This document shows positions 21,887 through 27,944 of a stretch of DNA of 27,944 nucleotides, piece after piece. Location: positions 1 to 27,944 of the forward strand of contig DATJBC010000020.1 in assembly GCA_035515515.1 (NCBI GenBank). The letters run 5' to 3'. The notes below the pieces were generated by a model. The model saw only the letters and a list, made by a program, of their open reading frames with translations, was not told the origin of the DNA and made no database searches. Position 1 is the first letter of the stretch. The number at the start of each line of letters is the position of its first letter. A program made the translations under genes and the position numbers. The DNA is from DATJBC01 sp035515515 (GTDB lineage: Bacteria > Actinomycetota > Acidimicrobiia > Acidimicrobiales > UBA8190).

Positions 21887-23395
21887 GTGCCCATTTTCGC
21901 CGCGCACAGTGGTCAAGTGGTGGAATTCTCCTCCGATGCGCTGACGAGGATCCGCGCCGCCGCGGGTTCGTCCGGTGGCGGCGTGTACCTCGGTGCGGGT
22001 GCACGCGGCCCTGCATGGGCGGCTCGCGAGCAGGCCGTGCTCGTGCTGGGACCGCCACGCTCGGGAAAGACGTCGTCGATCGTCGTCCCAAGCGTGCTGA
22101 GCGCACACGGCGCCGTGGTGTCGACGTCCACCAAACCTGACGTGCTGCGGGCCACAATCGCGGCGCGCCGCACGTCAGGGCCATGTTTTCTCTACGACCC
22201 GAGCGGAACGGTGGAGGTGCCCGAGGGCGTCACGCCGGTGCGTTGGTCGCCGGTGGAGAGCTGTCGCACGTGGGACGACGCGCTGCTCGTGGCCCGCAGC
22301 CTCGTGGGCGCGTCGCGCCCCGCCGCCGGCGGCCACGACCGCGCTGGGCACGTCGGCGCCGATCACTGGACCGAGCGTGCCGAGTCGCTGCTCGCACCGC
22401 TGCTGCATGCGGCGGCGGTGGACGGCGCCGACCTCGCCACGGTCGTGGCGTGGGTGGACCGGCGCAACGCGGGTGCCGCACTGGGGATCCTCGACCGCAA
22501 CGGGGCCACCCGGGCCGGGGACCTGCTGGCGGGGATCGCCACCACCGACCCCCGGGAACAGAGCGGCATCTGGTCCACCGCGTCAGGGGTCCTGGGGGCC
22601 TACCGGAGTGAGAAAGCCCTGGCCACGACCGTCGCGCCCGACTTCGACGCCCGGGCCTTCTGCGACTCGGCGGCGACCCTGTACATCTGCGCCACCGGCC
22701 GCCACCAGGCGGTGGCCGCCCCCCTCGTGGTGGGCCTGTTGACCGACATCCGCTCGGCCGCCTACGCCCGGGCGGCCCGCCGCCCCGGGGCGCCGGTGAC
22801 GCTCGCCCTGGACGAGGTGGCCAACATCGCCCCCATCCCCGACCTGCCCGCCATGGTGAGCGAGGGCGGCGGACAGGGGGTGCTCACCTTGGCCTGCCTC
22901 CAGGACCTGTCCCAGGCACGCTCCCGGTGGGGGACGGCCGCCGAGGGGTTCCTGTCGCTGTTCGGGACGACGGTCGTCCTCTCCGGCATCGGGGACGTGC
23001 GCACCCTCGAGGCCCTGTCGGCCCTGGCCGGGGAAGAGGAGGTGCGCACCCGCTCGGTCAACGCCCCGGTCGGGCCGCCGGGGGGCCTGGGCGCCGCCGT
23101 GGCCCGGGTGGTCCTCGGTCCCCGGGCCCAGGCGCCCCGGGGCGTGCCCAGCGTGACCACCTCGGCGGTCATGCGGCGACGCCTCCCGGTGGACGTAGCC
23201 GGCCGGGGGGAGCCGGGCATGGCCCTGGTCGTGGACGAGGGCAACCGCTTCGGGTGGGTCCGGCTCACCCCGTGGTTCGCCACCGAGCCCTGGCGCTCAG
23301 CTGCGCTCGGCCCCCGGCCCCCGGGGCTGGTGCCGGCGCCCCCCGGCCGGGGTGCGCTGCCCCCCGGTCGCGACGTCGGCTGGGGACGGCCGTGA
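21887..23395 (+). CDS. VirD4/TraG-like ATPase (type IV coupling protein family), no membrane segments
   Basis: About 502 residues. Seen: Walker A GPPRSGKT (55-62), followed by the TraG-like SSIVVPSVLSAHGAVVSTSTKPDVL; FLYDPSG; Walker B VTLALDEVANIAPIPDLP (304-321); and the family sequence GGQGVLTLACLQDLSQARSRWG near 328-349. Type IV coupling proteins are hexameric ATPases that bring DNA-relaxase complexes to a secretion channel. Here the N-terminal transmembrane helices of true VirD4 are absent, and no relaxase or VirB gene is in view, so it may pump or process DNA in the cytosol. The C-terminus is Pro/Gly/Arg-rich. The GTG at 21887 has no ribosome site; other in-frame starts nearby are possible. 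Confidence 0.82.
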   Translation: MPIFAAHSGQVVEFSSDALTRIRAAAGSSGGGVYLGAGARGPAWAAREQAVLVLGPPRSGKTSSIVVPSVLSAHGAVVSTSTKPDVLRATIAARRTSGPCFLYDPSGTVEVPEGVTPVRWSPVESCRTWDDALLVARSLVGASRPAAGGHDRAGHVGADHWTERAESLLAPLLHAAAVDGADLATVVAWVDRRNAGAALGILDRNGATRAGDLLAGIATTDPREQSGIWSTASGVLGAYRSEKALATTVAPDFDARAFCDSAATLYICATGRHQAVAAPLVVGLLTDIRSAAYARAARRPGAPVTLALDEVANIAPIPDLPAMVSEGGGQGVLTLACLQDLSQARSRWGTAAEGFLSLFGTTVVLSGIGDVRTLEALSALAGEEEVRTRSVNAPVGPPGGLGAAVARVVLGPRAQAPRGVPSVTTSAVMRRRLPVDVAGRGEPGMALVVDEGNRFGWVRLTPWFATEPWRSAALGPRPPGLVPAPPGRGALPPGRDVGWGRP

Positions 23396-23552
23396 CGTCC
23401 CCCCTGCCTGGCCGGGGCCGAGGGCCACGGTCCGTGGTCACGACGCCGGGTGCCGGAAATCCCCTACGGAACGGCACGCCGGAACTCGTCCTGAGCGGGG
23501 GCGTGCGCACCGGTGTGCGCCCGATCGCCAGCCGGACAGACCCAGTGGTCAA

Positions 23553-23568
23553 TCGAACATATGTTCGG
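23553..23568. promoter_or_regulatory. LexA-binding SOS box upstream of imuA'-imuB-dnaE2
   Basis: TCGAACATATGTTCGG matches the actinobacterial/Gram-positive SOS consensus TCGAAC-N4-GTTCGA with a single mismatch in the last base. It is directly followed by the -10 hexamer, so bound LexA would cover the core promoter. Cotranscribed imuA', imuB and dnaE2 are well-known SOS genes. Confidence 0.9.
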
Positions 23569-23574
23569 TAGTGT
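23569..23574 (+). promoter_or_regulatory. -10 element of the SOS operon, leaderless type
   Basis: TAGTGT abuts the SOS box and ends 6 nt before the imuA' ATG at 23581. This implies a leaderless SOS mRNA. Confidence 0.5.
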
Positions 23575-23580
23575 CCGGCT

Positions 23581-24420
23581 ATGGGCCGGACACGCACTGG
23601 GGCCCCAACCCCGTTCACCCCCTCCTACCAGGGAAGACGCCCCCTCGGGTCCGGGCACGTGGACGCCACCGTGGCGGCCCGGGCCCGGCCCGTCTCCACC
23701 AGCCGGGACCAGCTCCTGCCCGTCCTGCCGGCGCTGGCGCCCCTCTTCCCCCGCGGCGGCCTCCAGCGGGGGGCCGTGGTGGCCGTCCACCTCGGCCGCG
23801 CCAAGCCGGGCGACCCCGACGACCGCCAGCCCGCCCCGGGAGCGGGCGGGGGCGGCACCACCCTGGCGTGGGCGCTCCTGGTGGGCGCCTCGGCCGGCTC
23901 GTGGTGCGCGGCGGTGGGGACGGCCGATCCCGGGGTCGTCGCCCTGGCCGATCTCGGGATGGACCTCGGGCACCTGGTGATGGCCCCGTGCCCCGGGCCC
24001 CGGTGGCCCGAGGTGACCGCCCTGTTCCTCGACGCCATGGGCGTCGTCCTGGTCCAGCCGCCCGGCCGGGTGCGCCCGGGGGTGGCCCGCCGGCTGGGCG
24101 CCCGGGCCCGGGAGCGACGGGCGGTGCTGGTCGTGATGGGCAGACAGGGATGGCCCGAGGGGGCGGACGTCGAGCTGAAGATCGAGCGTGCCGGGTGGCA
24201 AGGGCTCGAGGCCGGCCACGGCCACCTGCAGCGCCGGTACGCAGAGGTGCTGTCCGCCGGGCGGCGCGCCGCCGCCCGGGCCACCCGCGCCGGGCTGTGG
24301 CTCCCGGACCCCACCGGCAGGGTGCAGGCCGCCCCCGGCCCGCCTGCCGGCGCCGGCTCCCACGGCACCGTCCCCCACGCCACCGCTCTGCACGGCCCGG
24401 CACGGCAAACAGACAAATAG
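23581..24420 (+). CDS. ImuA'-like mutasome accessory protein
   Basis: 279 residues of the RecA-fold-like ImuA/ImuA' group, identified by fold, context and blocks such as LPVLPALAPLFPRGGLQRGAVVAV, GGGGTTLAWALLVGASAGSWCAAVG, DLGMDLGHLVMAPCPGPRWPEVTALFLDAMGVVLVQPP and ARRLGARARERRAVLVVMG. There is no Walker A lysine motif. In mycobacteria ImuA' binds ImuB and is needed for damage-induced mutagenesis. The final 50 residues are Pro/Ala/Gly-rich and low-complexity. It is the first gene of a three-gene SOS operon, with ATG 23581 just after a LexA box and -10; imuB starts 31 nt after its stop. Confidence 0.82.
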   Translation: MGRTRTGAPTPFTPSYQGRRPLGSGHVDATVAARARPVSTSRDQLLPVLPALAPLFPRGGLQRGAVVAVHLGRAKPGDPDDRQPAPGAGGGGTTLAWALLVGASAGSWCAAVGTADPGVVALADLGMDLGHLVMAPCPGPRWPEVTALFLDAMGVVLVQPPGRVRPGVARRLGARARERRAVLVVMGRQGWPEGADVELKIERAGWQGLEAGHGHLQRRYAEVLSAGRRAAARATRAGLWLPDPTGRVQAAPGPPAGAGSHGTVPHATALHGPARQTDK

Positions 24421-24446
24421 AACAAATAGAGACGAATAGAGAGGTA
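24411..24446. repeat. A-rich AAATAGA-type repeats across the imuA'-imuB junction
   Basis: Motifs ACAAATAGA, ACAAATAGA and ACGAATAGA recur at about 10-bp spacing (24412, 24422 and 24432), followed by GAGGTAG, in otherwise extremely GC-rich DNA. They span the imuA' stop and the imuB ribosome-binding region. Confidence 0.75.
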
Positions 24447-24451
24447 GGGCG

Positions 24452-25543
24452 GTGGAGCGGTTGCTCGTGGTCTGGTGCCCCCAGCTCCTCCAGGAGCAGG
24501 AGCGGGGCCGGGAGGCCCGGGCCTTCGACGCCGTGGTGGGGACGCTGGCCCGCCTGGCCACCCGGGTCGACCCCGTCCGGCCCGGGGTGTGCGCCGTGCC
24601 CACCCGGGGCCCGTCGCGCTACTTCGGCGGGGACGCCGCCCTCCTGGACCTGGTGGCCGAGGCCCTGGCCCGGGGGGTCCCGGGGGTCGAGGCCGGCACC
24701 GGCGTGGCCGACGGCCTCTTCGCCGGCGTCCTGGCCGCCCGCGCCGCCACCGACGCCGGCGCCGTGCTCGTGGCACCCGGCGGGACCCCCGCCTTCCTGG
24801 CCCCCTGGCCCATCACCACCCTGGAGCGGCCCGAGCTGGCCGACCTGCTCGGCCGCCTGGGGATCCGCACCCTGGGGGCGTTCGCCGCCCTGCCCACCCC
24901 GCACGTCCTGGCCCGGTTCGGCACCGACGGGGCCCGCTGCCAACGGGTGGCCCAGGGGGTGGACGGGGAGCTGCCGGGCTTCCGGGTGCCCGGCCGGGCC
25001 CGCCTGCGGCCGCCGGAGGCCGGGGCCCGCCAGGGCGGGTTCTGGGGGGACAGCGCCGGAGCCGACACCCAGGCGGCGCAGGCCGTGGCCGCCGTCCAGG
25101 GGCTGCTCGGCCCGGAGTCCGTGGTGCGGGGCCGGTTGCAGGGGGGACGCAGCCCGGGCCAGCGGGCCCGGCTGGTCCCCTTCGCCGGCCCGGGCGACCC
25201 CGGCGGGGGCCCCGGAGGGCCCTGGCCGGGACAGGTCCCACCCCCCGCCCCCGCCCTGGTGCTGGACAGGCCGCTTCCCGCCCTGCTCGTCGACGCCGAG
25301 GGCCGGACCGTGGGGGTCTCCGGGGGCGGGATGGCCACCTCCGCCCCCGCCCGCCTGTCGGTGGCGGGGGGCCCGTGGGCCGACCTCGCCGGATGGGCCG
25401 GCCCCTGGCCCACCGACGAACGGTGGTGGTCGGTCCGGGGCCGGCGGCGCCAGGCCCGCATGCAGGTCGCCACGGCCGGGGGCACCGCCCACCTGCTCAC
25501 CCGGGAGCGGGGGGCGTGGTGGCTGGAAGCCACCTACGACTGA
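24452..25543 (+). CDS. imuB: miniature ImuB, Y-family polymerase-like mutasome hub
   Basis: 363 residues, against roughly 500-550 in typical ImuB. It keeps the very N-terminal strand (RLLVVWCP), EARAFDAVVGTLARLATRVDPVRPGVCAVPTRGPSRYFGGDAALL (21-65), GTGVADGLFAGVLAAR, the helix-hairpin-helix LADLLGRLGIRTLGAFAALP (129-148), a clamp-binding-like QGGFWG (194-199) and the full C-terminus (QGLLGPESVVRGRLQGGRSPGQR, WPGQVPPPAPA, WAGPWPTDERWW, WWLEATYD). Two blocks are missing: the segment after VWCP that normally carries the ARaxGVrxGM-type palm/finger sequence, and the little-finger-like region before the clamp motif. ImuB is catalytically dead and bridges DnaE2, ImuA' and the sliding clamp; this version keeps mainly the bridging parts. 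GTG 24452. Confidence 0.88.
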   Translation: MERLLVVWCPQLLQEQERGREARAFDAVVGTLARLATRVDPVRPGVCAVPTRGPSRYFGGDAALLDLVAEALARGVPGVEAGTGVADGLFAGVLAARAATDAGAVLVAPGGTPAFLAPWPITTLERPELADLLGRLGIRTLGAFAALPTPHVLARFGTDGARCQRVAQGVDGELPGFRVPGRARLRPPEAGARQGGFWGDSAGADTQAAQAVAAVQGLLGPESVVRGRLQGGRSPGQRARLVPFAGPGDPGGGPGGPWPGQVPPPAPALVLDRPLPALLVDAEGRTVGVSGGGMATSAPARLSVAGGPWADLAGWAGPWPTDERWWSVRGRRRQARMQVATAGGTAHLLTRERGAWWLEATYD

Positions 25544-25556
25544 GAGGGCGTCACCG

Positions 25557-27944
25557 GTGGCCGTCCCCTACGCGGAGCTCCACTGCCACTCCAACTTCAG
25601 CTTCCTGGACGGCGCCTCGCACCCCGAGGAGCTCGCCGCCGAAGCCGCCCGGCTGCGGCTCGACGCCCTGGCCCTCACCGACCACGACGGCCTCTACGGC
25701 GTGGTCCGCTTCGCCGAGACGGCCCGGGCCCTGGGGCTCCCCTCGGTGTTCGGCGCCGAGCTCACCCTGGTGCCGGGGGGACGGGGGGCGCCGCGCACGG
25801 GGGCGCCCGACCCGCCCGGGACGCACCTGGTCGTCTTGGCCCGCGACCCCGTGGGATATGCCCGCCTGAGCCGGGCCATCACCGAGGCGCACCTGGCCGG
25901 GGGCGAGAAGGGCCGGCCCACGTGCACCCTGGCGGACCTGGCCCGTCACCACCACGAGGGGGGCGCCGGGCACTGGGTGGTGCTCACCGGCTGCCGCAAG
26001 GGCGCGCTGTCGCTGGCCCTGGGCGCGGCCGGGCCGTCGGCGGCGGGGCGCGCGCTCGACCGGCTGGTGGAGGCCTTCGGCCGCGAGCACCTGGCCGTCG
26101 AGCTCTGGGACCACGGCGACCCTCTCGACACGGCCCGCAACGACGCGCTGGCCGAGCTGGCCGTGACCCGGGGGGTGGACCTGGTGGCCACCAACAACGT
26201 CCACTACGCCACCCCGGCGAGGCGGCCGCTGGCCACCGCCCTGGCCGCCGTGCGGGCCCGCCGCCCGCTGGCCGAGCTCGACGGCTGGCTCCCGCCGGCC
26301 GCCACCGCCCACCTGCGGGGCGGGGCCGAGCAGGAGCGCCGCTTCGCCCGCTGGCCCGGGGCGGTGGCCCGGGCGGCCGAGATCGGCCGGGCGTGCGCCT
26401 TCGACCTCCACCTGGTGGCCCCCGGCCTCCCCGACTGCCGGGTGCCGGCGGGCCACACCGAGCAGAGCTGGCTGGCGGAGCTGGTGGCCCGGGGCGCCAC
26501 CGCCCGCTACGGCCCCCGGGGGGCGGCCGCCGGGACCGCGGCGTGGGCGCAGATCGACCACGAGCTCGAGGTGATCGACACCCTCGGCTACGCCGGGTAC
26601 TTCCTCGTCGTCTGGGACATCGTGGAGTTCTGCCGCCGGCAGGACATCTACTGCCAGGGCCGGGGGTCGGCCGCCAACTCCGCGGTGTGCTTCGCCCTGG
26701 GCATCACCCGCGCCGATCCCGTGCGGCTGAAGCTGCTGTTCGAGCGCTTCCTCTCCCCGGCGCGCGACGGGCCGCCCGACATCGACGTCGACATCGAGTC
26801 GGGCCGGCGCGAGGAGGTCATCGCGTACGTCTACGAGCGCTACGGCCGGCACTGCGCGGCCCAGGTCGCCAACGTCATCACCTACCGCGCCCGGTCGGCC
26901 ATCCGCGACGTGGGCAAGGCCCTGGGGCACAGCCCCGAGGAGGTCGACGCCTGGGCCAAGGCCGTCGACCGGGGCGAGCCGCTCGGGCGCGCCGCGCGCC
27001 TCCCCCCGCTGGTGGGACGGCTGGCCGAGGAGGTCCTCGACTTCCCCCGGCACCTCGGCCTGCACTCGGGGGGGATGGTGCTCTGCGACCGTCCCGTCAT
27101 CGAGGTGTGCCCCGTGGAGTGGGCGCGCCATCCGGGCCGCAGCGCGCTGCAGTGGGACAAGGAGGACTGCGCGGCGGCCGGCCTCGTCAAGTTCGACCTG
27201 CTCGGGTTGGGGATGCTCGACGCCGTGCACCGCACCGTCGACAAGGTGCGCGCCGCCCACGGGGTCGCCATCGACCTGGCCGAGATCGACCAGGAGGACG
27301 CCGTCTACGACATGTTGTGCCGCGCCGACACGGTGGGGGTGTTCCAGGTGGAGAGCCGGGCGCAGATGGCCACCCTCCCCCGCATCCGACCCCGGTGCTT
27401 CGCCGACCTCGTGGTCGAGGTGGCCATCATCCGGCCCGGCCCCATCCAGGGGGGGTCGGTGCACCCCTACATCCGCCGGCGCCAGGGCACCGAGGCCCCC
27501 GACCCTCCGCACCCGCTGCTGCAGGAGACGCTGGCCAAGACCCTCGGGGTGCCGCTGTTCCAGGAGCAGCTCATGCAGATCGCCATCGACGCCGCCGGGT
27601 TCAGCCCCGCCGAGGCCGACGAGCTGCGCCAGGCCATGAGCGCCAAGCGCTCGGGGGCGCGCATGGCCAAGCTGTCCGACCGGCTGTTCGCGGGCATGGC
27701 GCGCCGGGGCATCACCGGGGGGGCCGCCCAGGAGATCGCGGACAAGCTGGCCGCCTTCGCCAACTTCGGCTTCCCCGAGAGCCACGCCGTGTCGTTCGCC
27801 TACCTCGTGTACTCGAGCGCGTGGCTCAAGCTGCACTACCCCGCGGCGTTCTGCGCCGGGCTGCTCGACGCCCAGCCCATGGGGTTCTGGTCACCGCAGT
27901 CGTTGGTGGCCGACGCCCGTCGCCACGGGGTGACCGTGCACCGG
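25557..27944 (+). CDS. dnaE2: error-prone DNA polymerase DnaE2 (ImuC), 3' end beyond the window
   Basis: 796 codons present, open to the window edge. Seen: an N-terminal PHP domain (AELHCHSNFSFLDGAS, H9/H11; ALTDHDGLYG), the polymerase palm with QGRGSAANSAVCF (367-379) and catalytic PDIDVDIE (D410, D412), FPRHLGLHSGGMVL, KFDLLGLGMLDAVH, VEVAIIRPGPIQGG and ANFGFPESHAVSFAYLVYSSAWLK. These blocks match the DnaE2/ImuC branch of C-family polymerases, the catalytic subunit of the SOS mutasome that copies damaged templates. GTG at 25557, 13 nt after the imuB stop, with GAGAGGG as ribosome site. It is expressed from the LexA-controlled promoter upstream of imuA'. Confidence 0.95.
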   Translation, partial: MAVPYAELHCHSNFSFLDGASHPEELAAEAARLRLDALALTDHDGLYGVVRFAETARALGLPSVFGAELTLVPGGRGAPRTGAPDPPGTHLVVLARDPVGYARLSRAITEAHLAGGEKGRPTCTLADLARHHHEGGAGHWVVLTGCRKGALSLALGAAGPSAAGRALDRLVEAFGREHLAVELWDHGDPLDTARNDALAELAVTRGVDLVATNNVHYATPARRPLATALAAVRARRPLAELDGWLPPAATAHLRGGAEQERRFARWPGAVARAAEIGRACAFDLHLVAPGLPDCRVPAGHTEQSWLAELVARGATARYGPRGAAAGTAAWAQIDHELEVIDTLGYAGYFLVVWDIVEFCRRQDIYCQGRGSAANSAVCFALGITRADPVRLKLLFERFLSPARDGPPDIDVDIESGRREEVIAYVYERYGRHCAAQVANVITYRARSAIRDVGKALGHSPEEVDAWAKAVDRGEPLGRAARLPPLVGRLAEEVLDFPRHLGLHSGGMVLCDRPVIEVCPVEWARHPGRSALQWDKEDCAAAGLVKFDLLGLGMLDAVHRTVDKVRAAHGVAIDLAEIDQEDAVYDMLCRADTVGVFQVESRAQMATLPRIRPRCFADLVVEVAIIRPGPIQGGSVHPYIRRRQGTEAPDPPHPLLQETLAKTLGVPLFQEQLMQIAIDAAGFSPAEADELRQAMSAKRSGARMAKLSDRLFAGMARRGITGGAAQEIADKLAAFANFGFPESHAVSFAYLVYSSAWLKLHYPAAFCAGLLDAQPMGFWSPQSLVADARRHGVTVHR

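Larger units (their letters stand above)
23530..23580. repeat. inverted repeat flanking the SOS box
   Basis: AGCCGGACA (23530-23538) and TGTCCGGCT (23572-23580) are perfect inverted copies around the LexA site. A further GCCGGACA occurs at 23585-23592, inside the first codons of imuA'. Confidence 0.7.

Noticed and set aside
20216..23395. The HU/H1-like/VirD4 stretch as an integrated mobile element
   Set aside because: No integrase, relaxase, transposase, tRNA or attachment-site repeats were found; only the VirD4-like gene hints at mobility.
25551..27836. Minus-strand open frame of 761 codons
   Set aside because: Antisense to dnaE2, whose frame is open to the window edge and has all polymerase motifs.

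Overview
The window is very GC-rich, densely packed chromosomal DNA of an actinobacterium-like organism. Several traits point to Actinobacteria, and Acidimicrobiia-type lineages seem the best guess: an F420 biosynthesis gene (cofC/fbiD), an Rv1264-like adenylate cyclase, a LexA-type SOS box of the TCGAAC-N4-GTTCG form, an imuA'-imuB-dnaE2 mutasome operon, frequent GTG starts and many apparently leaderless genes. The placement is inference; no rRNA or other phylogenetic marker is present.

Left part (1-8.3 kb): a leftward cluster of acyl-CoA dehydrogenase, DUF1707 protein and a truncated alpha/beta-hydrolase; a rightward glyoxalase II-like MBL hydrolase; a leftward DMT transporter-glutamate dehydrogenase pair with a GTGA overlap; a second, rightward acyl-CoA dehydrogenase; leftward RNase HII; a small conserved protein; and a leftward RpiB-type isomerase followed by a GYD-domain protein. 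Middle part (8.7-20 kb): a MatB/FadD36-like acyl-CoA synthetase; a protein with two Clp N-terminal repeats, a ClpX-type zinc finger and no ATPase; a Tat/lipoprotein-type amidohydrolase; an alpha/beta-hydrolase; an NTF2-like protein; a GH38 alpha-mannosidase; gpsA translationally coupled to an adenylate cyclase; and cofC. Right part (20-27.9 kb): an HU-type protein followed by a separate histone H1-like Lys/Arg/Ala protein, a small unknown protein, a soluble VirD4/TraG-like ATPase, and the SOS operon imuA'-imuB-dnaE2, with dnaE2 cut by the window edge.

Most genes are single or in pairs, often convergent with gaps of a few bases or a short overlap. At least nine genes have a TANNNT -10 hexamer ending 6-9 nt before the start codon, which implies leaderless mRNAs. 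Others (MBL hydrolase, HU, H1-like, dnaE2, the first hydrolase) have clear Shine-Dalgarno sequences.

The most unusual points are: (1) a miniature ImuB of 363 residues, short at the N-terminus and in the middle but keeping the clamp-binding motif and C-terminus; (2) a HupB-like nucleoid protein that appears split into HU and H1-like genes, with a +1 frame change and a TAG codon between the parts; (3) the Clp-N/zinc-finger protein, whose family-typical N-terminus begins at an ACG codon; (4) a possible catalytic/non-catalytic pair of acyl-CoA dehydrogenases; (5) an orphan VirD4-like ATPase without membrane segments beside the SOS operon.
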